Assembly (NCBI GenBank): GCA_013180625.2
Contig: SNVD02001184.1
Location: 62,001-126,000 of the forward strand
Direction: 5' to 3'
Source of the DNA: Boswellia sacra
Lineage: Eukaryota > Streptophyta > Magnoliopsida > Sapindales > Burseraceae
Length of the DNA stretch: 64,000 bases
Shown here piece by piece: positions 48,186 to 58,729 of the stretch (position 1 is its first letter; the number at the start of each line of letters is the position of its first letter). The position numbers were made by a program, and so were the translations under genes. The notes beneath the pieces are model-generated. The model made no database searches. It had not been told where the DNA came from and saw nothing but the letters and a program-made list of their open reading frames with translations.

Positions 48186-49015
48186 ACTACAAGAAAAAAG
48201 TAAATATTTGACGGTTTTTCAAATATGATAATATTTGACAGTTATTGCACGTCATATATGTCACCGTCAAATATGATAATAGTTGACCGTTGGTCAAACA
48301 GTCAAATATTTACTATAGCATATTTGACTCTTACAAAATAGTCAAGTTTATATACCTTTGAAATTCAAATTTTTGGCATTATTTGACGGTTTATGGAAGA
48401 AATATTTGACATAAACCGTCAAATATGACAAAATTAACGGTCAAAATTTTTAATTGTTGTTAATAATACTTGACAGTAACCGTCAAATATTCGGTCAAAA
48501 TTTTTAATCGTCAAGTATGTGACAGTAACCGTCAAATATTATAAACTTTTTTTTACCTATTTGATTGCTTTTAACCGTCAAGTATGTGAGTTATTTGACG
48601 ATTTCTGTCACATACTTGCTTTTAACCGTCAAGTATGTGACAGTAAAATTATAAAGTAGCATTTTTAATACTTGACCGTTTGGATACTGTCAAGTATGAC
48701 AAAATTTTTTGCTCATATTTGACTCTTTTTGACAGACAATATTTTCGGCTCATATTTGACAGTCAAATATTTGACTGTTTATTATACTTGTCCATTTGAT
48801 TACTGTCAAGTATGGCAAAACTCATATTTGACTGTTTATTCATATTTGTTACTGTCAAATATTACAGGATTTTTAGCTCATATTTGACTGTTTATTGATA
48901 CTGTCAAATATGATATATTCGTTCGGGCCATATTTGACGGTTTATTATTGTCTAGTTTTTGGGAATGGTATTTCTTAATTAATCATATTTGTTTTGAGCC
49001 GTCAAATATGAATAT
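48186..49015 (+). mobile_element. CACTA-type transposon end with subterminal repeat array (other end not found)
   Basis: Begins CACTACAAGAAAAAAGTAAA, the usual terminus of plant CACTA (En/Spm-like) elements, directly inside the copia gag. The next 800 bp are packed with short motifs in both orientations: TTTGACGGTT, ACCGTCAAATATG, TTTGACTGTT and CTGTCAAATATG. Such arrays bind the element's own TNPA-type protein. No opposite CTTGTAGTG end was found downstream to 50.3 kb, so the element is truncated or rearranged. The right limit is where the repeats stop. Confidence 0.75.
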
Positions 49016-50272
49016 ATATATTTATAAATATTTTTCAAAAAAATTATTTATATTACATAGTCTTTCTTGAAAACATAATCAGTACATAGAGAGTTAGGTA
49101 CCGGGTCCACTGTTGTTTCACCTTTACATAGAATTTATATAGATCTTATTTTCATATCAAATACATAAATAAATAAATTAAATGTCCGATACATCATAAA
49201 ATCGACTTCTCTGCTGAAACAGAAAATTCTCAAGACTAGAAAATCCACATGCATGGGATCTAATCCCTGGTAACAATAATTTTATAAAAAGAAAACTAAA
49301 GGTTTAAGTCATAAGTATCTTTCTTGAATGACCATGCTATGGCAATTCCAATTCCAAACAATAGCCGATTTTATTCCTTCTTATTCCAAATATCCCATTA
49401 CCTTCTCCCCCACCCACAAATAAATAAACAAAAAAGAAAAAGGACAAAAAGGAGCTCCAATGTACAGAATTGACAATCGCACCAATGTTCCACATACATA
49501 TTTCCAACAAACAAATAACCTTGACAACATATAAGATGTCTTATATTGTATTGGATTAAAAATTATTAGCTTCCATCCTCAAGGAGTGATCCTTCCCATA
49601 TTGAGTTACAATAAGCATTACTCAAAGCGCCAAATAAGTCCAAGATTGTAGGTTCCCAGACCATCACATCTAAGGTAGAGATCTCACCTGCAGTTGAAAT
49701 ATGAGGTATATTATTGAAGGCAAAGAAATGAATGAAGATCAAGACAACTAGATATTTTAATCCTATAAGCAGATGGTTATGTACTCTATTGATTTTGCAG
49801 TGATTTGGTTGGATATATTTTCACGCTTTCTTTGATAAATATTAAAAAGAAATACGAGTGATACAATAATTTAAATTGGAGCAGATGAAGTCTACCATTA
49901 ATGAAAAGTGAGAGAAAATGTAGACCAAACAAGAAACAGAAAGTTCAGATATAAATATACCATAAAATTACCCTGATAACTTTTGATGTTAACTAATAGT
50001 TTAGTGGCTCTGAAGGCAAATGATAGCTGTGCAAAATCTTAGAGGTGTTGACTAAAAATGGCCCACTCAATAATGGAAATAAGAAAAGAACAATAGATAA
50101 GTTTCTTCAGTCAACCAGTGCTTCTTGATTAAGTTAATAATTCACTATAGCTGCTCCAGCTTTAAGCTATCGCGCAATTTGTGTAGCAGTGAATATTATT
50201 TATCTAAGTATGATCTCAGAGATTCTTTTCATATTGATGCTTTTGAGTTTTCAAATTTTAAAATTTGCACAC
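49016..50272. other. AT-rich non-coding DNA after the CACTA end, no gene seen
   Basis: No frame with recognisable similarity. It may be the interior of the CACTA element or the region that replaced the downstream exons of the ARF-GAP fragment. Confidence 0.4.
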
Positions 50273-50719
50273 CTTTGAAATATGAAGGCCAAGATTCCGG
50301 TGGAAACCAGAACATTCAATGCACAACAATATCCCAAGATTAAGAGATGCCCAATCAGGCTCAGGAGAACTGCACTCTGCACAAAGATCATTTCCAGCAA
50401 TTTGTCTAAGGATTACAGAAACATTCTCAGGGTGGTTGTTGTTCGAGTCTTTCTCTGAACTACGATTCCTATTTATTGATGAAGCATCAATAGCAACACC
50501 AGAGGCAGAATCATTATTTCCCAGCTGTCTTGTTCTGGGAATTGGCTGCAAAGGATACACATAGTTCTTTTCAGGAAAACTTAAAATACTGCATTAAAAA
50601 TTTAGTCTTGTGTGATAAATAAAAATTGATTCAACTTGTTGCAGAACAGAATTCAAAAGGTATGCAATGACTCTAGTGATTTTGTTTACCAAGTCCATCC
50701 TGTCTGCTTCCTTTTCAGC
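50273..50719 (-). pseudogene. ARF-GAP gene fragment (AGD2/AGD4-like), two exons
   Basis: The exon at 50636-50719 encodes EADRMDLVNKITRVIAYLL, the end of a PH domain. The exon at 50273-50545 encodes [20 protein letters not shown], then [21 protein letters not shown] and LGLHISK, the zinc finger of an ARF GTPase-activating domain (C-x2-C-x16-C-x2-C). Both have GT-AG borders and both are phase 0. Plant AGD1-4 proteins regulate vesicle traffic and vein patterning. The upstream BAR and PH exons and the downstream GAP and ankyrin exons were not found next to them, so this is most likely a truncated copy. It could also be an intact gene whose other exons I did not recognise. Confidence 0.7.
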
Positions 50720-52015
50720 CTGACAAACAAGCATGGGACAGAACTTCTCATAATCATTAAAGGATACCTCAAATATTTGCAATTTACTTAAAGCAAGCAA
50801 AGATTTTAAATATGAAATGATAAAACAATCTACTTTATTCTTCAGAGATTGACAATTCTATCTCGCCTAGATCACTCTATTGTACTGGTATGAAGAATAA
50901 TAACTTGCTAGCATATTCAAAGGTGAACAATTTCCTAGAGCCATTAAACTGTTTTATCAGTATCGGTAATGAACAATACAACCTAAAATTTCAAGATTTC
51001 TGACAATTAAAAAGCTCAGCTAGTCAATAAAAGTTTTATACTTCACATACAGTTAGTCTTAAGCTAATGCAAAACTAATCTTCTCATCATCCATTTATCT
51101 ACTCTATCAGTGGCCTTGAAGATTAATCCATTCATACATCATCCATACATGCTTTCCGATGGTATATAGAAGTCTTCAATATGTTAAAAAAGTTTATCTT
51201 TATGTCATCCAACGGAAAAGAAATAGCATATTTTAATGCTTCTTCAAGTTTCCTATCATTTACCTCCAAAAATGATACAGGGATATGATATATAACACCT
51301 CAGTAGGAACAGCAAACATATGGTTTAATGCTTACCATCCTTGGCTTACATGCTTAGTGCAGTAGTCACCTTGCTATTAGATCTAAATTCAGAATTATTA
51401 TGGCTAACTGCAGGTTTTGAGATTGTTTTACCATAATATTGAATTGGGCCAAACAAAATGCAAAGAATCAATAATTTACCAGCATATGAAAGTGTGTTGT
51501 TTCAGCTTAGCCTAGGTGATTTGACAAGAAAAAAAATACATTTTTAGAAGATAAACAATAGAAATCAATCTTTTGAGAGAAAATTCAACAATTGGTATCT
51601 ATCTGGCTTCAGTTACTAAAGCTACTCACGATACTTATTGCTTCTTCATCCACCATAATTGAAAATGGGTTTTTAATCTTGTTCTGTTATTTTTTGTTTT
51701 GGGCTAATTTTATGAGCTAACTCAAAATAAATACCAATTGTTAAACTTGGATAAATTTCATAATTGAAAATGGGTTTTTGCTTCTTCATCCCTCTGATAG
51801 AACATATCAAAATAAATTTCATGAGCTAACTCACTTCAAAATTTCAGGAGTTAAATGCTTAAGGTAACTATGCAGGGAAATTACAGAACAACACTAATGA
51901 AACATTCAAATATTGGATACACAAGTGATTAACAGCCAAACACCAACACCCCACACCCCACCAACCCTAAGAAAGTAATAAAGAGAGAGTGAGAGAAAAA
52001 GAAGAGAGATACAAC
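50720..52015. other. Non-coding stretch, nothing recognised
   Basis: AT-rich; it reads like intron or intergenic DNA on the minus strand. No exon of the ARF-GAP family was found here. Confidence 0.35.
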
Positions 52016-52158
52016 CTCTTGCAATGGATGTCGGTCAGCAAGCTGAAAAGCTAGAAGCTCATGAAAAAGACAACCATAATAGTATTGACTAATCAGTGCA
52101 GTATTGCCTTCTAGTACTTCCACAGTCTTAGAAAATGCCTTAAAGAGAGCTTCTTCTT
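52016..52158 (-). pseudogene. Unrecognised exon-like fragment
   Basis: Bounded by TTTTAG and GAG|GTTGTA splice signals. It encodes a well-formed peptide with KAFSKTVEVLEGNTALISQY, then YYGCLFHELLAFQLADRHPL. Composition and splice sites suggest a real plant exon, but I do not recognise the family. It may belong with the ARF-GAP fragment or with 52496-52732. Confidence 0.35.
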
Positions 52159-52495
52159 CTAAAATTACAAAATTTATCATACCTATGAGGAAATATTTGG
52201 AACTGGTGTGCGCGCTATTGCGTATATATGCAACCATGGCAATCAACACCTATCATCTAGTCTAAGAATAATGTAAGAATACAGCCAGCCAGACATTTTG
52301 AACTATGAGGAAAGATAGTAGAACAAACCATAAAGCATCAGAAATTTATCATACCTTAATTGCTAAACTTGTCAACCATTGCCTGGGTAGATGTCGAGTT
52401 AGCCTCAATGTCATTTTATTTATAATTCTACAATAAGATAGGCAGAGTTCCAAATTATACCAACTATAAAATCTATCAATATAACAACTTCCCAA

Positions 52496-52732
52496 TTAAA
52501 ATTTTCCAAAACATAACCTACAAGCTGAAGTTTTGGAAATTGGTTGGAAAGCAGATGCCAAAACATCAATGTTTGTCAACTGTAACAACATCAGGCAAGA
52601 CACGGCTAGGAAAGAAGTCAATTCTACTTTGACTGCTGGAGCAATTGGTTCTTCAATGGCAGTAGCTGTGCTATAACTAAATGCTCCCCTGCTCACCCTA
52701 GAATTCTTCCCTGAAAAAAAATTGTTAGCCAT
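52496..52732 (-). pseudogene. Unrecognised short ORF, possible first exon
   Basis: Open frame beginning MANNFFSGKNSRVSRGAFSY followed by STATAIEEPIAPAVKVE, looking like the start of a host protein with a Ser/Arg-rich N terminus. No family was recognised. It lies between the ARF-GAP fragment and the P450 pseudogene on the same strand. Confidence 0.3.
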
Positions 52733-53484
52733 TAAATGTAATTAAAAAACAAAAAAATGCACTGCATAAAATGGATTTCATGCAGTGCTTTTCTGAATAT
52801 TCTAGGAACTATATTTGCCAGTCTTACCAATTTCGTTGATGAACTACAAGTCAGAGAATTGTAAATTTGTCAAACAGAACTACATACGAAAATATTTATC
52901 TTTTTAATACAGCAGAAAATGCTTCAGGCACCCGAAATGTATATGTCATTGATTTGTAGTCTTGCCAGGTAAGTCCAGAACTAAAATTTGCTCGATTTTT
53001 CAGAATTTAATTATACTCCTCTTGAGAAGGTAAGAACATTTAGAGCATGCTAGTTAGCGAAACAATAAGGTTGTCAAGATATGTAATGATTATAGAATTT
53101 AAAGTTCAATAATTCGACATACTATTAATTGCTTCAACACCAGAGGATGGTCCGAGAGAAATTTTATGGCTAAAGTTATAGCCAGGGAAGTTGTTTCAAA
53201 GCTAGCAAAGAGTAGCACAAACATTAAATCTAGAGCAATTGCCTCTGTGAGGATTGTTCCCTCTTTCTTAAGTTCTGGGTCTGTTGATATCACAACTGGC
53301 CGTCCCACCAAACTAGTTCTGAATATTGGCCCATATCTAAAAGTAACAGCAGAAACATATATAGATTAGTGATAAATGATGAAGATTGCACCACTTGTTG
53401 AATAATAAAATTGGAGTTTATATTGTATTTGTACCTTTCCATCCTCTTATTGACAAAGGGAGGGATATCAGAAGTAGTGTTGGG

Positions 53485-54897
53485 TGATAGGTGTCTATTT
53501 ATGTATTACTTTTATATCAATTCGTCCATGTTTCTTTGCTATATTCCTTGGTATTTTTATGTTTTTGTGTGGTTTTGATGTTTGTAGGAGTTTTGGAGCA
53601 ACTTGCACAAAAATGGAGTAAAACCCTTCATTTTCACCTCTGCTAGTCAGTGATCTTCTCGGATTTAATTGTATTGATATACAATGAACCCGATGACATG
53701 TTATATACCGTTGGAAAGCTCTCGAAGTCTATTTTCTGGAGAAATTTACGGTTTATAAATCCATTCAGTGTACCAAAAGTTGTAATCAAAACAGTGTGAG
53801 ATGTATAGAAATATAATTCCACAAGTCACTGTAGCATGTATAATACGGGGCACTGTAGCAATTCACTGTAGCAGAGTATTTAAACACATTTTAGGGTTTT
53901 ATTTTCATAACTTGAAGAGGGGAGAACGTGGTGGAGGCTGAAGCTCTGGAATTCTTTCATCTCTTGGAGTTCTTGAAGGAGAAAGGAAGCTTGGAAAGAG
54001 GAAGAACTACAATCCAAAGAGAATTACATCAAATTTGCTAAGTTTTTCCCTTCCCTTTCATTTTCTGGAATGTCTCCATGTTGTATTGTATTTACCACGT
54101 TCTTAAACATGTGTAACTGAATCTGAATTGGTTGAGGGTGATTTCAAAGCCCCTGATATGGTTTTTGTAAGTTGATTGTGTAAGGAATTGTTATCCAATT
54201 CTCTAATTGAAGTTGCTTGTATTCTCCCATATTTAATGCTTATGATTGCTTGCTGATTGTATTTGAGTGGCCAACTGAATATAATCTGGTTGTGATTTAT
54301 TGCTAGACTAGAAATCTTGATCCGTAATTGTCTTGAATTTCTAATCATTAGTAGCAAAATTGTGATCAGAGATTACAATTAGAGAATATAACCTAAGTTA
54401 AATAATCCGAGCTTGTGTGTTTATTGCTTAGATCAACCTATCTTTCTTATCATAATGCATCCATTGAATTAAACTCAGAGAGCTTGTTCTAGGTTGTTTA
54501 ATGGATAGAGATTAAATAAAGAGCTTGTTTTATTTAACAACAAAGTAAGGAAAGATTGGGGTAATAGAGCTTGTTATTATCTACGGTTGATAACTTCAAT
54601 GCTGTAATTAGATGACAATTCTACAATTAATTCGCAAATCCATATCTTGTGGTAGAGAAGGATCCCTTAACCAGCTTTCTCCCATTGATTTTTCATTCAA
54701 ATTTACTTTCTGTTTTGTTATTCTTTACTTGCATTCTTATTTCATTTAGTAAAGCATTCAACAAAAATCCCCCCCTGTTTAGTTTATTGTTGCTGGAAAT
54801 AACAAATTCAATTAGAATCAATCCTCGTGGGAACGATATCTTACTTATCACTTTATTACTTGTGCGACTAGTATACTTGCTAGTTTCGAACGCATCA
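53485..54897 (+). repeat. 5' LTR of E2
   Basis: TGATAGGTGTC...CGCATCA, 1413 bp, almost identical to 61357-62767. It contains CACTGTAGCA repeats (about 53825-53876) and GAGCTTGTT repeats (about 54480-54575). Confidence 0.92.
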
Positions 54898-54903
54898 AGT
54901 TTT

Positions 54904-54921
54904 TGGCGCCGTTGCCGGGGA
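54904..54921 (+). other. E2 primer binding site (tRNA-Asp)
   Basis: TGGCGCCGTTGCCGGGGA is an uninterrupted match to the complement of the plant tRNA-Asp(GUC) 3' end, beginning six bases after the LTR. It is diagnostic for Athila-type elements. Confidence 0.88.
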
Positions 54922-55010
54922 TTGATTTTCTAATCGATTTGTTATTTTGTTTTCATTGTTGATTCATATTTTCTTTGTTTTTCTTTTCTGATTGTTTGTG
55001 TTTAGACAAC

Positions 55011-55598
55011 ATGGCAGTAAACTTCTATCAATTCAGTAGCGGATTTGAGCCACAAGTACCATGGAGAGTAAATGAGGTAAGCACTCCGAACATTGAACAA
55101 CAACTTTCTGAGCTAACCTCTCTTGTGGAAAACATGGCTGTAGGAGATATGCAAAAATCTTATGAATGTGGGATATATTCTACGATGGAGCATCCAATCG
55201 ACATATATCCAACTTTACAAGAAGAATATATGGAACAAGCCAATGCCATGGGTGGATTTCCAGGACAAACGAGGCAATGGTATGATCCTTTCTCTAGCAC
55301 TTACAATGCTGGATGGGAAGATCAACATAATTTCAGTTACTGGAATCATCAACCAATCACTCCAAATGTGATACCAAATCGGCCACAAAGTTTCAATCAA
55401 CCTAGAGTGCAGCAACCATTTCAAATGCAACCACCACCAATGCCACATCCAGCACCGCAACCAGCTTCACAAAACTCAGGTATGTCTCTCCAGGATATTG
55501 TTAATGCACTTGCCACTAACACAATGCAATTCCAGCAGGAAACTGGGGCAAGTATCCAAAACCTGCAAATCAAATGGGACAATTGGCTACTAGCATGA
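55011..55598 (+). pseudogene. E2 shortened gag
   Basis: Starts MAVNFYQFSSGFEPQVP and reaches the zinc-knuckle region at once, so the capsid part is missing. The knuckle has lost two cysteines (CGIYSTMEHPIDIY where C-x2-C-x4-H-x4-C is expected). The Pro/Gln-rich tail (MQPPPMPHPAPQPASQNSG) and TNTMQFQQETGASIQN are typical of Athila Gag ends. A frameshift near 55590 separates it from the protease frame. It is not able to form particles alone. Confidence 0.75.
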
Positions 55599-57067
55599 GC
55601 AAATTCGAGGGCCAATGCTCAGAAAAATTATCTTCTCAAACGGTGATCAATCCAAGAGAGAATGCTTGTGCGATAACTTTGCGAAGTGGAGAGCAAATTC
55701 GAAATGGAGAGCAAATGGAAACTGGGGCAAGTATCCAAAACCTGGCAAAGAAATCACAAACTGATGAAGGAGATGACACCACTTCTACCATGAACAAAAC
55801 ATCATCTTCTAAGGTAGACCTTAAAACTCAAATTCCTTCTTATGTTACTCCTCCATCATTTCCTAGCAGATTTGCAAAATCAAAGAAGGAGGAACAAGAA
55901 CAAGAAATCCTGGAAACTTCTCACAAAATCGAGGTAAATATACCACTTCTGGATGCTATTGAGCAAGTACCTCATTGTACAAAATTTCTCAAGGAGTTAT
56001 GCACCAACAAGAGAAAGTTGAAGGGAAATGAGAAAGTAAGTGTGGGGGAAAATGTTTCAGCTGTATTGCAAAGAAAAATTCCTCCAAAATGCAAAGATCC
56101 AGGTACGTTCATCATTCCATGCACCATTGGTAATACCAAGTTTGAAAGAGCTATATTAGATTTAGGAGCATCTATTAATGTCATGCCATATTCCATTTAT
56201 GCTTCTTTAAATCTTAAACCTTTTGCAAAAACTGGTATTACCATTCAACTTGCTGATCATTTTAATGCATATTCCAAAAGAGTTGTGGAAGATGTGCTTG
56301 TGCAGGTAGATCAATTGGTTTTCCCAGCAGACTTCTGTGTCCTTAAAATAGAGGATGAGACATCTCCTAATTCAACTTCGATTCTTTTAGGGAGACCATC
56401 CTTGAAAAATGCTAGAACCAAGATTGATGTTTATGATGGCACTTTCACCATGGAGTTTGATGGCAAAGTCATTCGTTTCAATATTTTCAAGTCAATGAGG
56501 TACCCTAGTGACTTGCATTCTGTTTTTGCAGTTGACGTTGTTGATTCTTTGTCACAACAATATTTTGAGTTAACTCGCAAGAATGGATTGGATGTAGCTA
56601 TTAGTGAGCATATAGGGACAGAAAATTCCAATGAGTTAGGAATTTTGATACAAGTGTCCAAAGAAATGGAGGAAGCTGTGGCAAGCTTAGATGAGACTAT
56701 AGCCATAACCATAAGCAGGTATGATGTTTCGTATATTGAATTGTCTTTATCTAATGAGAAACTTCTTCATTCTGTGATGAAGGCCAATACCGTGGAGCTT
56801 AAGTCACTTCCAGATCATTTGAATCATGGATTCTTGGGTGAGAATGGTACTTTGCCAATTATAATAGAAATGGGCCTTGCACCAATACAAGAAGTGAAAC
56901 TCGTCCAAGTACTTGGAGATCACAAAACAGCTATTGGGTGGACCAGTGCTCACATCCAAGGCCCAGCCATATGCGTGCACCATTTCTTGTGGAAAGAAGG
57001 ATCCAAGCCCACTAGTGAAGCACAGCGAAGATTGGACCCTGCCATGATGGAACCAACGTCGGGCTGA
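55574..57067 (+). CDS. E2 Gag tail plus protease, truncated before RT
   Basis: A 497-codon frame with the Gag tail (MGQLATSMSKFEGQ, NACAITLRSGEQ), the retropepsin domain with active-site ILDLGASINVMPYS (about residues 190-205) and ILLGRPSLKNARTKIDV, and the linker HKTAIGWTSAHIQGPAICVH. It ends shortly after SEAQRRLDPAMME, the point where RT would begin. After the stop the sequence CGTCGGGCTGAGGACGTTAA and GGGAGGCAACCCAATG is the segment that usually follows pol in Athila elements, so RT, RNase H and integrase were lost as one block. The frame is open, but a function is doubtful. Confidence 0.75.
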   Translation: MGQLATSMSKFEGQCSEKLSSQTVINPRENACAITLRSGEQIRNGEQMETGASIQNLAKKSQTDEGDDTTSTMNKTSSSKVDLKTQIPSYVTPPSFPSRFAKSKKEEQEQEILETSHKIEVNIPLLDAIEQVPHCTKFLKELCTNKRKLKGNEKVSVGENVSAVLQRKIPPKCKDPGTFIIPCTIGNTKFERAILDLGASINVMPYSIYASLNLKPFAKTGITIQLADHFNAYSKRVVEDVLVQVDQLVFPADFCVLKIEDETSPNSTSILLGRPSLKNARTKIDVYDGTFTMEFDGKVIRFNIFKSMRYPSDLHSVFAVDVVDSLSQQYFELTRKNGLDVAISEHIGTENSNELGILIQVSKEMEEAVASLDETIAITISRYDVSYIELSLSNEKLLHSVMKANTVELKSLPDHLNHGFLGENGTLPIIIEMGLAPIQEVKLVQVLGDHKTAIGWTSAHIQGPAICVHHFLWKEGSKPTSEAQRRLDPAMMEPTSG

Positions 57068-57502
57068 GGACGTTAAACCAAGCGCTATTGGGAGGCAACC
57101 CAATGTTTTCAAAAAAATAAAAAAAAAGAAGAAAAGAAAAATAAAATGAGGTAATAATGATCGAGTATTGTGTCTCAAGGAGATTCCTTTCGTAGGCCAT
57201 CAAATTGATCAGGTTTTATCTCTCTTTGCCATCTGTCTTATTTTTTTTACTTGTTTTTGACTTTTGTTTGCTATTGTGTTGTTATCTCTTTTATGTGCCT
57301 TTAGTTTCATTTCTGCTCTTTTCTTTTCCTTTGTTTTGTTTAATTTGATTATTCCGTGCTTCGAGTTCAGTTGTGCAACAGCTTGAGGAAACATTCAAAC
57401 GGGAGTTGAAGCCATTGTTCGAAGGTTTGAAAACGTGCATATCTGGGAGAAGAACAAACTCAATCGCATTATCGGTAATATCTCTCCTTTTCTTCTCTTC
57501 AA

Positions 57503-58129
57503 TGGATGCTGATATTTTCTATCGAACCTTCGTAAATATTTCCCTTCACTTCCTCAAAATGCTGTGTTTAAAATTTATAAAGTACGGATGAATAGACTTT
57601 GGGCAGTGATGCTCCTAAATGTGCCTGCTGATATCCGATGGCTTATCGAAGCCAAGGTGAGATTGTCCGGTGAGCCGGACATTAATCTCGCAAAAGACAT
57701 GCCTGGTCTAGGAAAGAGCTACTACGCCAAGAGGCGAAGAGCGAAAAGGTTACAAGTATGTTATATATGTGCTAGATGGAATTGTAACCAGACTTGTCGT
57801 TCATTAGGTTTTGCGTCCAGGAATAGAGAAGATAAACTTTCATTATTAAGAATGGTTTGAGTAATGAGTCGCTGGATAATGTTTTGTTAACTCTCGAGTC
57901 ACATTCTTGTGGACTTGTTCAGCGTGAATTGCTTAATCTATGGACACAATTTCGTGATGAATTGCAGTGTTATAGTCTAGAGAATCTGACTAAAAACGAC
58001 CCTGTTTGCCAGTTTATAAGAACACTGGATGGGAAGCAAATCCCCGACTCATGGAAGGCGTTTCAGCCGTTACTGGATGTAAAACCAGAGGAAGATGTGA
58101 GCCACAATCACAACTACTTGTATATTTGA
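57503..58129 (+). pseudogene. Cys4 basic protein (E2 cargo), frameshifted copy
   Basis: Homologue of the E1 ORF at 16191-16739. Pieces: MDADIFYRTF, then after a frameshift near 57530 FPSLPQNAVFKIYK, PADIRWLIEAKV, MPGLGKSYYAKRRRAKRLQ, the Cys cluster CYICARWNCNQTC (C-x2-C-x4-C-x3-C, intact), and after a second frameshift near 57846 NGLSNESLDNV, HSCGLVQRELLNLWTQFRDE and QFIRTLDGKQIPDSW. All features of the E1 protein are kept, including the basic block and the four cysteines. The product is probably not made as one chain. Confidence 0.7.
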
Positions 58130-58267
58130 ATGTGTGTTGTTGTTGTCGAATTTTATTTTTGTTTCATTTGATCTGATTATCAATGTTGTTTTTGTGTTGT
58201 TGTTGTTTGTTGATTTTGTTTGTTTTAATTTCAAGTTTTCTTTTTGACAAACCATATGACTACCCCA
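58130..58267 (+). other. T-rich spacer after the Cys4 ORF
   Basis: TTG/TTT-rich sequence between the Cys4 ORF and the stem-loop array. The preceding AACCAGAGGAAGATGTGAGC has a counterpart in E1. Confidence 0.4.
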
Positions 58268-58279
58268 TGTCATACACAC

Positions 58280-58590
58280 AAGTGGGAGACAAGTGTGGAG
58301 GTTTTGTCAACCTCCGCCGAAATTATATCTTTACTTTTCATGCTTCACGTGGGAGACAAGTGTGGCGGTTTTTTCAACCTCCGCCGAAAAGTGTGTATCT
58401 CCATTTTTATGGTCATCTGGGAGAAAGTGTGGGGGTTTTGTCAACCCCCGCCGAAAGTGTGATTCCATTTTCCATGCTTCACGTGGAGACACTGTGTGTA
58501 GGTTTTGTCAAACCGTCCGAAAGCATATCTCATTTTTTCAAATTTGGGGCGATTAATCTGCTATCCGAGCAACCCCCACCGAAAGTATGT
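58280..58590 (+). repeat. Stem-loop repeat array between the Cys4 and LOG ORFs
   Basis: Four to five units of about 65-70 bp. Each full unit has GTGGGAGACAAGTGTGG-like sequence followed by a G-rich arm, TTTTGTC, a complementary C-rich arm and GCCGAAA. Stems: GGAGGTT/AACCTCC (58297-58315), GGCGG/CCGCC (58364-58385), GGGGGTT/AACCCCC (58431-58449), GGTTT/AAACC (58501-58514). The last unit keeps only the right arm (CAACCCCCACCGAAAG). Confidence 0.75.
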
Positions 58591-58729
58591 CCCCATGTGT
58601 CAAAATTTGAGAGTTTTATGGGTGTATATATACATTCTGCATATTTTCATATATCATTCCATAACCTGTCTTGCAATTGAAAAGCATAATATCTAACGTG
58701 TCTTACACAAGATTAGAGCACTTGTAGAA

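Noticed and set aside
48186..50272. 5' LTR of the copia element upstream of gag
   Set aside because: No sequence matching the 24.8-25.66 kb LTR was found here; the copia element is cut at the CACTA end.
54103..54357. 84-codon minus-strand frame, identical again at 61974-62228
   Set aside because: Lies within both E2 LTRs; an open frame in LTR DNA without protein similarity.
58183..58680. 165-codon frame across the stem-loop array
   Set aside because: The repeat units are read in different frames by three overlapping ORFs and the peptide is not conserved between units. The structure is at the nucleotide level.
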